64,000 bases of DNA, taken from Solibacteraceae bacterium (GTDB lineage: Bacteria; Acidobacteriota; Terriglobia; Bryobacterales; Bryobacteraceae). The stretch lies in the NCBI GenBank assembly GCA_021324015.1, contig JAJPJX010000125.1, positions 1 through 64,000 on the forward strand. Direction: 5' to 3'. The notes beneath the pieces are model-generated. The model saw only the letters and a list, made by a program, of their open reading frames with translations, did no database searches and had not been told where the DNA came from. This document shows, piece after piece, positions 44,659 to 53,029 of the stretch (position 1 is the first letter of the stretch; the number at the start of each line of letters is the position of its first letter). Position numbers and translations under genes: made by a program.

Positions 44659-45522
44659 ATGCCAATGCAAGTCGGATTCATTGGTCTGGGCATCATGGGG
44701 CAGCCCATGGCTGCCAACCTGATCAAAGCCGGTTTCACGCTGACGGTCTTCGACCGCGACGAGGCGCGCGCCGTGCCGCTCGTCGAGATGGGGGCGCAAG
44801 CCGGAGCCTCACCGGCGGCGGTCGCCGGAGCGAGCGAGATGGTCGTCACCATGCTCCCCGAAACGCCTCACGTGGAGGCCGTGCTGTTCGGAGAAAACGG
44901 AGTAGCGCAAGCCCTCGAACCGGGCTCCGTCTTCATCGATATGAGCACCATTTCGCCCAGCGCAACCGTGGAGTTTGCCGGGCGCCTGCGCGAGCGCTCC
45001 GTTGAATTGCTGGATGCGCCGGTGAGCGGCGGCCAGCCTGGGGCCAAGGCGGGGCGCCTGTCCATCATGGTGGGCGGCGACCGGGCGGCTTACGACCGCG
45101 CCCTGCCACTCTTCCAGGCCATGGGCAACAACGTGGTCTACACGGGGCCCAACGGCTACGGACAGAAGACTAAACTCGTCAACCAGATTGTCGGCTCGCT
45201 GAACCTCCTGGCCATGGTTGAGGGCGTGCGCGTTGCCTCGGCTGCCGGGCTGGATCTGAAACTCACGCTGCAAGCCGTCGCCGGCGGTGCGGCAGGTTCT
45301 TGGATGTGGTCGAATCTCGGTCCGCGCGTGGCCGAACAGGATTACCGCCCGGGCTTCATGATCCGCCATCACGCCAAAGACCTCCGCCTCACCGTCCAAC
45401 TGCTCGAAGAACTGGGGATAGCCGCGCCCGGCGCCGAGTTGTGTCACCGGCTCTTCCAGGAAGCCATGCAAAAGGGCTTTGGCGAACTCGGCAACCAGGG
45501 CCTCATCAAACTGTGGTGGTAA
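44659..45522 (+). CDS. GarR-like beta-hydroxyacid dehydrogenase
   Basis: A 287-residue NAD(P)-dependent oxidoreductase of the 3-hydroxyisobutyrate/tartronate-semialdehyde reductase family. The N-terminal VGFIGLGIMGQPMAANL nucleotide loop, DAPVSGGQPGAKAG, the catalytic Lys in YGQKTKLVNQIVG and KDLRLTVQLLEELGIAAPGA are all family marks. AAGGA precedes the ATG. In acid-sugar pathways this enzyme reduces tartronate semialdehyde to glycerate, which fits the dehydratase gene upstream. 3-hydroxyisobutyrate dehydrogenase is the alternative. Confidence 0.9.
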   Translation: MPMQVGFIGLGIMGQPMAANLIKAGFTLTVFDRDEARAVPLVEMGAQAGASPAAVAGASEMVVTMLPETPHVEAVLFGENGVAQALEPGSVFIDMSTISPSATVEFAGRLRERSVELLDAPVSGGQPGAKAGRLSIMVGGDRAAYDRALPLFQAMGNNVVYTGPNGYGQKTKLVNQIVGSLNLLAMVEGVRVASAAGLDLKLTLQAVAGGAAGSWMWSNLGPRVAEQDYRPGFMIRHHAKDLRLTVQLLEELGIAAPGAELCHRLFQEAMQKGFGELGNQGLIKLWW

Positions 45523-45526
45523 ACCG

Positions 45527-46834
45527 ATGAAACGAATCCTTTCGATCCTGGCCGCCGTGCTCCTGGCGCTCTGTAGCTGCGCGGGCGCCGACGGCTCCTC
45601 CGCGCGGCTGGCGGCGGAGACCTTCGATTCCGGCTTCGCGCTCTCGCACGCCACGTTCAACGGTATGCTGTCCGCGAGCGACGGGAAGATTTACTACGTG
45701 CTGTGCTCCGATTCCATCGACGCCGGCGCGCAGATGTATTCCTACGACCCCGCCACCAACCAGATCCGGCACTTGGGCGACCTTACCGAAGCTTCCGGGG
45801 AGAAGGGTCTCAAAGCCATTCCGCAGGGCAAGAGCCACGTCAACTTCGTTGAATGGAACGGAAAGCTCTATTTCGCCACGCACGTGGGCTACTACACCAT
45901 TCAGAACGGTATAGAGAAAATGGGCGTGCCGCCCCTCGGCTACAAACGGTATCCCGGCGGCCATTTTCTGTCCTACGACATCGCTTCCGGAGTGTTCCAG
46001 AACCTAGGCAATGCACCCGCCGAGCAGGGCATCCTGGCCATGAGCATGGACACCAAGCGCAGTCGTCTCTACGGATTGACCTGGCCGAACGGCTATTTCC
46101 TGCGCCTCGACCTCGCCACGCATGACCTCAAAAATCTCGGCCCCACCTCCAAGGAAGGCGAAGTCGGCAACGGCGCCAACTACCGCGTCTTGTGCCGCTC
46201 GCTCCCCGTGGACCCCGAGGACGGCTCCGTCTACTTCACCACCGCCGATGGCGACATCCTACGCTACCGCTACGACAGTGACAGTCTCGAAACCGTACAG
46301 GGCGAAAACCTCCGCAAGGATTACTTTGGCTCGTTCAACCCCTCGGCGGGCGGAGGCATGGCCTACAACTGGCGTCAGACCTTCTGGTACGCCCCGGAAA
46401 AGATGATCTACGGACTGCACGGGCGCTCCGGCTACCTGTTCCGGTTCAATCCTCGCGTACCCCGCGTGGAAGTGATCGAACGCCTCGCCTCGGAGCCTTC
46501 CAAACGCAGCGGCATGTACGATTCCTTCGCTTACGGGTATCTCAGCTTCGCTCTCGGTCCGGACGGGCGAACCGTCTACTACCTGACCACCGGTCCCGCC
46601 GCCGGGAACGCGCCCCGCCCCCGCCGCGGACGCGCGGAGGACCTGCGCCTCGTCACCTACGATATCCCCACCGCGAAGTACGAGGACCACGGCGCCATCT
46701 TCCTGCCCGACGGACAGCGCCCCACGCTCGTGCACTCCATCGCCATCGCCCGCGACAATGCCATCTATGCGCTCGCCAGTTTCAACCGCAACGGGCGCCA
46801 GATGAGCGATCTGATCCGCGTTCGCATGAAATAG
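45527..46834 (+). CDS. Exported beta-propeller protein
   Basis: From the ATG at 45527 the protein has 435 residues with a signal peptide (ILSILAAVLLALCSCAGA); a Cys follows, but the lipobox is poor. The rest is a run of blades with short hydrophobic strands and Asp/Tyr turns (KIYYVLCSDSID, MYSYDPATNQIRHLGDLTEA, LYFATHVGYYTI, YFLRLDLATHDLKNLGP, SVYFTTADGDILRYRYDSD), the pattern of kelch or SMP-30-like propellers. It starts four bases after the GarR-like stop, so it is probably co-transcribed. The ligand is unknown. Confidence 0.78.
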   Translation: MKRILSILAAVLLALCSCAGADGSSARLAAETFDSGFALSHATFNGMLSASDGKIYYVLCSDSIDAGAQMYSYDPATNQIRHLGDLTEASGEKGLKAIPQGKSHVNFVEWNGKLYFATHVGYYTIQNGIEKMGVPPLGYKRYPGGHFLSYDIASGVFQNLGNAPAEQGILAMSMDTKRSRLYGLTWPNGYFLRLDLATHDLKNLGPTSKEGEVGNGANYRVLCRSLPVDPEDGSVYFTTADGDILRYRYDSDSLETVQGENLRKDYFGSFNPSAGGGMAYNWRQTFWYAPEKMIYGLHGRSGYLFRFNPRVPRVEVIERLASEPSKRSGMYDSFAYGYLSFALGPDGRTVYYLTTGPAAGNAPRPRRGRAEDLRLVTYDIPTAKYEDHGAIFLPDGQRPTLVHSIAIARDNAIYALASFNRNGRQMSDLIRVRMK

Positions 46835-46853
46835 GGTTTCATACTTGTACCTC

Positions 46854-46882
46854 TTGAATTCGAGACGTATTTGCAGTAAGAT
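46854..46882 (+). promoter_or_regulatory. Candidate sigma-70 promoter of the zinc-ribbon gene
   Basis: TTGAAT (46854-46859) and TAAGAT (46877-46882) have exactly 17 bases between them and lie 20 bases before the ATG at 46903. It is the best canonical promoter match I found in the window. Confidence 0.5.
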
Positions 46883-46902
46883 CCAGGTGCGAGAGGCAGG
46901 TT

Positions 46903-47127
46903 ATGCTCGTTGCGCAAGAAGTAAAGGTTTGCCCCTATTGCCAGGAGGTCACCGAAGGTTTGGTGTGCCGATCCTGTGGAAGCCTGCTCGCCGCCACCGA
47001 GGACTTGGTCTTCGGCCAGGACCTCCCGCCTGAACAAGCACCGCAGTGCCCGTACTGTTCCGAGGAAATTCAGCCGGACGCGGCGGTATGCCACTCCTGC
47101 GGGAGCCTGCTCGCCGCCCACGGATAG
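46903..47127 (+). CDS. Small double zinc-ribbon protein
   Basis: A 74-residue protein with two zinc ribbons: CPYCQ with CRSCGSLLAATE (residues 10-32) and CPYCSEE with CHSCGSLLAAHG (about residues 49-74). The two halves look like an internal duplication joined by an acidic linker. Such double zinc ribbons are common in small bacterial proteins of unknown function and may bind nucleic acid or protein. GAGG precedes the ATG, and a good promoter lies just upstream. It converges on the oxidoreductase gene at 47133. Confidence 0.82.
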   Translation: MLVAQEVKVCPYCQEVTEGLVCRSCGSLLAATEDLVFGQDLPPEQAPQCPYCSEEIQPDAAVCHSCGSLLAAHG

Positions 47128-47132
47128 CCGCG

Positions 47133-48200
47133 CTACCAGATCGCCTTCTCGTCCTCGAGCGGCAGGGAGACCGGAGCCCCGAGCTTGGCCGAAAGATACA
47201 TGGCTAGGCACCACTCGAGCGTCGGACGCACGCCAGGCAGCGTAATCATGGGTTCACCCCCGCTCAGAATGGCCTTGGCCAGGTCTTCGATCACCGCCTG
47301 ATGATCCTGAAATCCCAGGTCGGCTGCTCCCGTCGCGCCGGTTGCCACGGCTGCGCTGCCGTACGAGCGGATCTCCGCGTCTTCGGGGCGCTCGTCCCGG
47401 AATTTCCACGTATCCATGCGCTCCCCAGACATGATCGCGGTTCCGTTCTCGCCGTTGATCTCGATGCGGATATCGGTCCCCGGCCATAGCGCCGTGGATG
47501 CCTGCACCACGCCCTGCGCGCCGCTCTCATAGTCCACGAAAGCCAGCAGCGTGTCCTCCAGGTCGATCGCGGGATGCGCCAGGTTCCGCATCCGCGCGTG
47601 CACCGTCCGAGCCGGGCCGGCCAAATATTGCAGCAGGTCCACATAGTGAAATGCCTGCTGAATCGTGACACCCGCGCCCGACCTTCGCGACATGCGCCAC
47701 GCATCGGAGCGGTAATAATCCGCCGAGCGGAACCATTTCATGTAGGCGTCCGCGTGGTAGATGGTCCCGAACCTGCCCTCGCGCGCTGCCCTCCGGATCG
47801 CCTGCACGGCTTTCCGAGTACGGCACTGCACGCTGACGCAGGCCTTCACCCCGGCCGCCTGACAGGCCTTGATCATCTCGTCCGTCTCCCGCAGCGTCAT
47901 CGCCGGCGGCTTTTCGATCAGCACGTGCTTGCCCGCGGCGGCAGCTTTCATGACGGCATCGTAGTGCAGGTGATTCGGAGTTAGCACGCTCACCGCGTCC
48001 ACCGCCGGATCTTCGAGCATGACCTCGAGCGACGGATAGCCTTTGCAACCGAAAGCACTGGTGATCTTGGCCATCCGCCCGGCGTCCAGATCCGTCACCC
48101 CGATCAGTTCCGCCACCTGTGAGGCCTGCAATGCCCGCGCGTGAAACGGCGCGATCAGTCCCGCGCCCAGTAATCCGAAACCCACACGTGAATCCCGCAT
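47133..48200 (-). CDS. Gfo/Idh/MocA family oxidoreductase (cluster copy 1)
   Basis: A 355-residue NAD(P)-dependent dehydrogenase without a signal peptide, so it acts in the cytoplasm. The N-terminal VGFGLLGAGLIAPFHARAL, VSVLTPNHLHYDAV, LIEKPPAMTL (the EKP motif) and FHYVDLLQYLAG are family hallmarks; the usual substrates are sugars, inositols and their derivatives. GAGGAG precedes the ATG. It is the last of nine closely spaced leftward genes and follows the M20 gene by 26 bases. Confidence 0.92.
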   Translation of the reverse strand: MRDSRVGFGLLGAGLIAPFHARALQASQVAELIGVTDLDAGRMAKITSAFGCKGYPSLEVMLEDPAVDAVSVLTPNHLHYDAVMKAAAAGKHVLIEKPPAMTLRETDEMIKACQAAGVKACVSVQCRTRKAVQAIRRAAREGRFGTIYHADAYMKWFRSADYYRSDAWRMSRRSGAGVTIQQAFHYVDLLQYLAGPARTVHARMRNLAHPAIDLEDTLLAFVDYESGAQGVVQASTALWPGTDIRIEINGENGTAIMSGERMDTWKFRDERPEDAEIRSYGSAAVATGATGAADLGFQDHQAVIEDLAKAILSGGEPMITLPGVRPTLEWCLAMYLSAKLGAPVSLPLEDEKAIW

Positions 48201-48226
48201 ATGGCTCCTCGATCGACGATCATCTG

Positions 48227-49465
48227 TTACCAGGCTTGCACGAAACGCAGCAGGCTGACCGCCGCAGTGCAGATATCATCCATGCGGATGTGCTCTTCGC
48301 GGGAGTGCGCCACCGAAAGGCTGCCTGGTCCGAATACCACCGAAGGAATCTTGAGCTGATTGTTGTAGAACCAGGAATCGCAAGACGCGGTCATGGCCCC
48401 GATCTCCCCACGCAGTCCGCTATCCTGGCAAGCCGCGGCCAGTCCCGCGGCCAAAGGGTGGCTCGGGTCGAGCACGTGCGAATCGTGCCGGTACATGAAA
48501 TCCAGCCGGTGATGCGCCCGCAGCCATTCATCGGCGTTATCCAGGATCGCCTGCCGCACCTCGTCCATCACCTGGTACCGCGTCTTGTTCGGCAGCAGCC
48601 CCAGCACGCCTTCGATCACCGCCTGCGCCGGCGCCGATGCCGGCCAGTTCCCGGCTTGCAACTTTCCGAACGTGATCGGCATGGGATTGGGGTATTGGTC
48701 GAACAGCGGGATCCCGCGTGAAGCAGCCAGCAGGCGCGCGTGGTAAGCCTCCAGAATCTCGATCACCCGGATGGCCATCTTAAGGGCGCTCACCGTGTCC
48801 CCCGCCCGCCCGCTGTGTCCTGGTTTGCCCGTGCACGTCACGCGGAACCAGACCGCGCCCCTTACCGACGACAGGATTCGCAGATCCGTCGGCTCCATCA
48901 CGATGCATCCATCGGCGCGCTCGCCTCTGCGGATCATCGCCAGCGTACCGTTCCCGCCAACTTCCTCTTCCACCACCAGGTGCGCCAGCAGGTCGCCATC
49001 CAACCGAACGCGCATGCGGTTGAGTGCCGCCAGCACCGTGTAAATGGTCGCCACCTGACCTTTCGCGTCGCACGCGCCCCGCCCCCGCACGACCCCGTCC
49101 TCCGCCGCGGGGTCGAACGGGCGATCCTGACCTTCCGATGCCGGCACCACGTCCAGATGCGTATTGAATAGCAGCGACCGCCCGCCGTTCGTCCCCGGCA
49201 CCCGCAGGCGCAGATTCGCGCGCCCTTCGTACTCGAGCCCGGGCACCGGATCGGCGTAATCCTCGTCGCGCCGCAGATCGTTCGAAAGCGGGATGCGCGC
49301 GACTTCCGCCAGTCCCTCGAACCATTTCGCGGCGCAATCCACCGCGTCCGCTTCGTTGCCCGCGAGCGATGGCACCTGAATCAGTTCGCAGAGAAACCTC
49401 TGCGCGTCCTGGCGCACACTCTCCACCGCCGCTTTTGCGTCACACAAGGAGATCTCTGTGGTCAT
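48227..49465 (-). CDS. M20 family amidohydrolase/deacetylase
   Basis: From the ATG at 49465 (GAGGGGAAGAG upstream) the protein has 412 residues. Zinc-peptidase marks are FNTHLDVVPAS (metal His and Asp), RGRGACDAKGQ (bridging Asp), LVVEEEVGGNG (catalytic and metal Glu) and MEPTDL. The C-terminal AHSREEHIRMDD supplies the last His. Members are ArgE/DapE-type deacylases, peptidases and N-acyl hydrolases. It follows the class III aminotransferase by 14 bases, a pairing seen in N-acyl-diamino acid pathways, but the substrate here is unknown. Confidence 0.9.
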   Translation of the reverse strand: MTTEISLCDAKAAVESVRQDAQRFLCELIQVPSLAGNEADAVDCAAKWFEGLAEVARIPLSNDLRRDEDYADPVPGLEYEGRANLRLRVPGTNGGRSLLFNTHLDVVPASEGQDRPFDPAAEDGVVRGRGACDAKGQVATIYTVLAALNRMRVRLDGDLLAHLVVEEEVGGNGTLAMIRRGERADGCIVMEPTDLRILSSVRGAVWFRVTCTGKPGHSGRAGDTVSALKMAIRVIEILEAYHARLLAASRGIPLFDQYPNPMPITFGKLQAGNWPASAPAQAVIEGVLGLLPNKTRYQVMDEVRQAILDNADEWLRAHHRLDFMYRHDSHVLDPSHPLAAGLAAACQDSGLRGEIGAMTASCDSWFYNNQLKIPSVVFGPGSLSVAHSREEHIRMDDICTAAVSLLRFVQAW

Positions 49466-49479
49466 GTCGGCTCTTCCCC

Positions 49480-50808
49480 TCACAGCATGCCGAGGGATTT
49501 CTCGAAGATATCCAGGCTCTCGTGCGCCTCGGCTTCGGTAATGACCAGGGGCGGCGCCACCCGGATCACGCTTCCGAACACCCCCACCGACCCGATTAGA
49601 AGCCCGTTTTGCGCCGCCACGTCGATCAGTTTGCGCGTGAGATCGGGCGCCGGTTCTTTGGTCTTCTTGTCCTTCACCAGTTCCACACCCATCACCAGTC
49701 CCAGCCCGCGCACGTCTCCCACGTACGGGCACTTTTCTTTCATCTCGAGCAGGCGGCTCTTCATCAGCGCACCGACCCGCAGCGCATTCTGCTCCAGCTT
49801 TTCACTCTCCAGGATCTCCACCACCGCTACCACCGCCGCGCACGACACCGGGTTGCCGCCCATAGTGCTGCTCATCTCGCCTTCCCCGAGCGCGTCGATC
49901 ACCTGGCCCCGTGCCGCCACGGCAGATGTGGGGATACCGCTGCCGATGCCTTTGCCCAGCGCCACCAGGTCCGGCTCCAGATTCTCCCATTCCATCGCGA
50001 ACAGTTTGCCCGTGCGTCCGAACGACGACTGCACTTCGTCCAGCGTGAATAGCAGTCCGTGCGCACGGATCCACTCCTGCAATCGCGCGAACCATCCCGG
50101 CGGCGCGAATACGAATCCCGCCGAGCCCTGATACGCCTCCACCATCACGCCCGCCAGGCTTCCCGTGCTGTTCGCACGCACGGCATCGTCCAGGTAGTCC
50201 AGGCACAGAAGGTCGCAGGTTTCCGGCTCCGCGCGGAACGGACACCGGTAGCAATACGGAAAGGGTACGCGGATAGCGCCGGGCAAGGTGGGACCGTACC
50301 CCTTCTTCGGACCCGCCAACCCGCCGGAACTGAGCGCGGCATAGGTACGCCCGTGAAAGCCGCCGTGGAAGCTGATGATCTCGAACTTCCCGGTCTTCCG
50401 CTTCATGATGCGCACGCAGGCTTCCGTCGCTTCGCTGCCGGTGCTCAGGAAGAAACACTTGTCCAGGTGCGGCGGCAGGATGGACACCAGCTTTTCAGCG
50501 GCGTTCACCCGCGGCTCGTTCAGGCACTCATAGTTGTTCATGAGTTTGGCGCACGCCGCCTGCACCGCCTGCACCAGGTGCGGATGACAGTGTCCCACGT
50601 TGGTCACCAGCACACCCGAAGTCCAGTCCAGGAACGTGTTGCCGTCCACGTCCGTGACTACCACGCCTTGCGCCCGGTCCCAGCAAACCCGCGCCTGATA
50701 CCCCGTACACTGCGCCTCGGCCTTCGCCCAGCGCTCGAACAACTCGCGCGAGCGCGGACCGGGCAACGTCCCGTGCAGCCGTGCCACCGTAGTTGTCTGG
50801 CTCGTCAT
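49480..50808 (-). CDS. Class III pyridoxal-phosphate aminotransferase
   Basis: From the ATG at 50808 (GGAG upstream) the protein has 442 residues. It has the class III marks FLDWTSGVLVTNVGHCHP, FFLSTGSEATEACVRIMK, FHGGFHGRTYAALS, LFTLDEVQSSFGRTGKLFA and the PLP Lys in LVALGKGIGSGIP. The type is 4-aminobutyrate/omega-amino acid aminotransferase. A Cys-rich insert (YCYRCPFRAEPETCDLLC) is notable and could bind metal. It follows the D-2-hydroxyacid dehydrogenase by five bases. The amino donor or acceptor is not readable. Confidence 0.92.
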   Translation of the reverse strand: MTSQTTTVARLHGTLPGPRSRELFERWAKAEAQCTGYQARVCWDRAQGVVVTDVDGNTFLDWTSGVLVTNVGHCHPHLVQAVQAACAKLMNNYECLNEPRVNAAEKLVSILPPHLDKCFFLSTGSEATEACVRIMKRKTGKFEIISFHGGFHGRTYAALSSGGLAGPKKGYGPTLPGAIRVPFPYCYRCPFRAEPETCDLLCLDYLDDAVRANSTGSLAGVMVEAYQGSAGFVFAPPGWFARLQEWIRAHGLLFTLDEVQSSFGRTGKLFAMEWENLEPDLVALGKGIGSGIPTSAVAARGQVIDALGEGEMSSTMGGNPVSCAAVVAVVEILESEKLEQNALRVGALMKSRLLEMKEKCPYVGDVRGLGLVMGVELVKDKKTKEPAPDLTRKLIDVAAQNGLLIGSVGVFGSVIRVAPPLVITEAEAHESLDIFEKSLGML

Positions 50809-50813
50809 CTCGA

Positions 50814-51812
50814 CTATCTCCTCTGCTCCGCGCCCGCGAATTTCACGCCGTTGGCCACATACCGCGGCGGCAAACCGGCCAGGAACCGCTCGATTTCGAG
50901 GACGATCAGTTCCCGGATTCTCCACCCCGAATCTTCCGAGTACCACGCCAGGTGCGGAGTCAGAATGGCGTTCGGCAGGGCGAACAGGGGGTAATCCGCG
51001 GGCGGCGGCTCCGTTTCGTAAACATCGATCGCCGCGCCCGCAATCGTGCCGTTCCGCAAAGCCTCGGCCAGCGCGTCCACGTCCACCATGGCGCCGCGGG
51101 CGGTGTTGATCAGGTACGCGGTCCGTTTCATCATGGCCAGCGTTTCCCGGTTTGCGATGTGCCGGGTTTCCGCCGTCAGCGGGGTGTGGATCGTGACGAA
51201 GTCCGACTCGCGAAAGACGGTTGCCTTATCTACCACCTCTATGCCCAGCTCTCGCTTTCGCTCCGCGCTAAGAAAAGGATCGCAGATCAAAAACCCGAAG
51301 CCGAAGCTCTTCAGCTTCTCGTAAACCCGGCTGCCGATGCGCCCACACCCGATGATGCCCAGCTTCTGCCCGCCCATCCGAAACACCGGAATGGTCTCTG
51401 TGAAGTCCCAGCGCCCGTTTTTCGAGGAAGCCTCCAGCACCCTTCGCCCGGTAATCAGCCTGCGCCCACAGGCGAAGATCAGTGCGATCGCCTGCTCCGC
51501 CACCTCGTCCACACAGTAGTCGGGGATGTAGCAAAGCGGAATGCCCGCCTCGTCCATGGCCTTCAGGTCCACGTTGTCGTAGCCCACCCCGTGCCGGATC
51601 ACCAGCCGGCAGCGCGTCCAGGTCCGCACCAGGTCCCGGGTCACCGGGACCATGTTGACCACCACCACGTCCGCATCCCGCGTGGCGCCCGCGACGTCTT
51701 CGAGAGGCGCGAACTTCAATTGGTGCGCTACGAAATCGATGCCTTGCTCCGTCAGCTTGCAGGTTTCCCAGCCCAGATCGGGCTCGATGTAATCGGTGAC
51801 TACGACTTTCAT
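50814..51812 (-). CDS. D-2-hydroxyacid dehydrogenase
   Basis: From the ATG at 51812 the protein has 332 residues. The NAD loop is GIIGCGRIGSRVYEKLKSFG, and the catalytic residues are Arg (INTARGAMVD), Glu (YETEPPPADYPL) and His (LTPHLAWYS). It reduces 2-oxoacids to D-2-hydroxyacids or the reverse, with phosphoglycerate-like substrates common. Its ATG is two bases after the stop of the oxidoreductase gene upstream, so translation is coupled. A longer frame upstream is only the shadow of that gene. Confidence 0.91.
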   Translation of the reverse strand: MKVVVTDYIEPDLGWETCKLTEQGIDFVAHQLKFAPLEDVAGATRDADVVVVNMVPVTRDLVRTWTRCRLVIRHGVGYDNVDLKAMDEAGIPLCYIPDYCVDEVAEQAIALIFACGRRLITGRRVLEASSKNGRWDFTETIPVFRMGGQKLGIIGCGRIGSRVYEKLKSFGFGFLICDPFLSAERKRELGIEVVDKATVFRESDFVTIHTPLTAETRHIANRETLAMMKRTAYLINTARGAMVDVDALAEALRNGTIAGAAIDVYETEPPPADYPLFALPNAILTPHLAWYSEDSGWRIRELIVLEIERFLAGLPPRYVANGVKFAGAEQRR

Positions 51813-51814
51813 CT

Positions 51815-52897
51815 TCAATCGGCTCCGGCCAAAATGGGACTTCCCGGCCGCACCGCCCGTCCGGTTTCGGCCGATTCGTAAATTGCTTCCACCACCTCGA
51901 GCGCTCGCAGGCCGTCCTCTCCGCTGATCGCCGCCGGCTTTCCGGCCCGAATCGACTCCGCCAGGTCTTTCAGGAACGGCAACGTGCAAGGGCCCGCATA
52001 TCCGGCTTGGGGATCGAGTTCAAAAGCAATATGCCGGCGCGTGGCCGGCGCGAATCCTGCCGCGTCGCTGCACACGAACAATTCCTCTTTGAGGCCTTCG
52101 AAAGAAGGGCTCCACGAGAGCACGCCCGCGGTGCCGCGCAGCGCCAGGTACAGATCGCGCCCGTAAGGAAACGCGTCTGGCACCGTATAGCTAATGTCCA
52201 GCGAGAGCACCGTTCCGCGCGAGAACGTCACCAGGGCGAACGAATTGTCCTCGATGTCGTACTCCTCGTTGATCTTGACGTTCTTGCCCAGGACCTCCAC
52301 CACTTCATCGTCGAGCAGCCATCGGTACAAATCGATCCAGTGCACGCCCAGGTTGTTCATCGGCCCGCCCCCACTCATCGCGCGGCTCAGCATCCACCGG
52401 GCGTTGCCTTCGATGTACCGGTGCAGGCGCCCCGCGGCGCAACGCCCTTCGCAGCCCACCACCCGCCCCAGCGCGCCCTCCTCCAGGTACCGCTTCATCG
52501 CCCGCGCCACCGGGTGGTAGCGCCACACGTATGGCGAGGAGAGCAGCACGCCGGCTTTCGCCGTAGCCGCGATCATGTGCCGCAGTCCCTCCGTACCCGA
52601 CGCCATGGGCTTTTCCGCCAGCACGTGCACGCCCTGTTCGGCGCACGCCACCGCCGCCTCCGGACACTGGCAATGCGGCAGGAACAGCACTGCCAGGTCA
52701 AGCTGCTCCTGTTCCAGCATCATCCGCCAGTCGCGATAAGCGCGCACAGGAAAGTCGCGTGTGAAGGATTCGAGCACCGCCGGGTTGCTCTCGGCAACCG
52801 CCACCACCTCCAGCTCTCTTGCGGCGCGGAACACCGGCATGTAGCTTTTGGGATGCAAGTGGGACAGGCCGATAAAGCCCACGGATAAGTAGCCCAT
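51815..52897 (-). CDS. Gfo/Idh/MocA family oxidoreductase (cluster copy 2)
   Basis: From the ATG at 52897 (GGAGGA upstream) the protein has 360 residues. The Rossmann start is VGFIGLSHLHPKSY, with GLSHLHP instead of the usual GxGxxG, so cofactor binding may be altered; LAEKPMASGT (EKP) and NNLGVHWIDLYRWLLDD are typical. It is distinct from the copies at 47133 and 57874. It starts 133 bases after the heparinase-family gene, the largest gap in the cluster, so an internal promoter is possible here. Confidence 0.9.
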   Translation of the reverse strand: MGYLSVGFIGLSHLHPKSYMPVFRAARELEVVAVAESNPAVLESFTRDFPVRAYRDWRMMLEQEQLDLAVLFLPHCQCPEAAVACAEQGVHVLAEKPMASGTEGLRHMIAATAKAGVLLSSPYVWRYHPVARAMKRYLEEGALGRVVGCEGRCAAGRLHRYIEGNARWMLSRAMSGGGPMNNLGVHWIDLYRWLLDDEVVEVLGKNVKINEEYDIEDNSFALVTFSRGTVLSLDISYTVPDAFPYGRDLYLALRGTAGVLSWSPSFEGLKEELFVCSDAAGFAPATRRHIAFELDPQAGYAGPCTLPFLKDLAESIRAGKPAAISGEDGLRALEVVEAIYESAETGRAVRPGSPILAGAD

Positions 52898-53029
52898 TGA
52901 TTCCTCCTGCCGCATTGCCCGAACCGGCATCCGCGGGCTCTTTTCCTCAGCGAGTTCAATCCTAGTTTAGGACTCTGTTATCTTGTCGTCAACATTTGGG
53001 AGAGCCTGCTGCATAGCGGAGGAAGCCGT

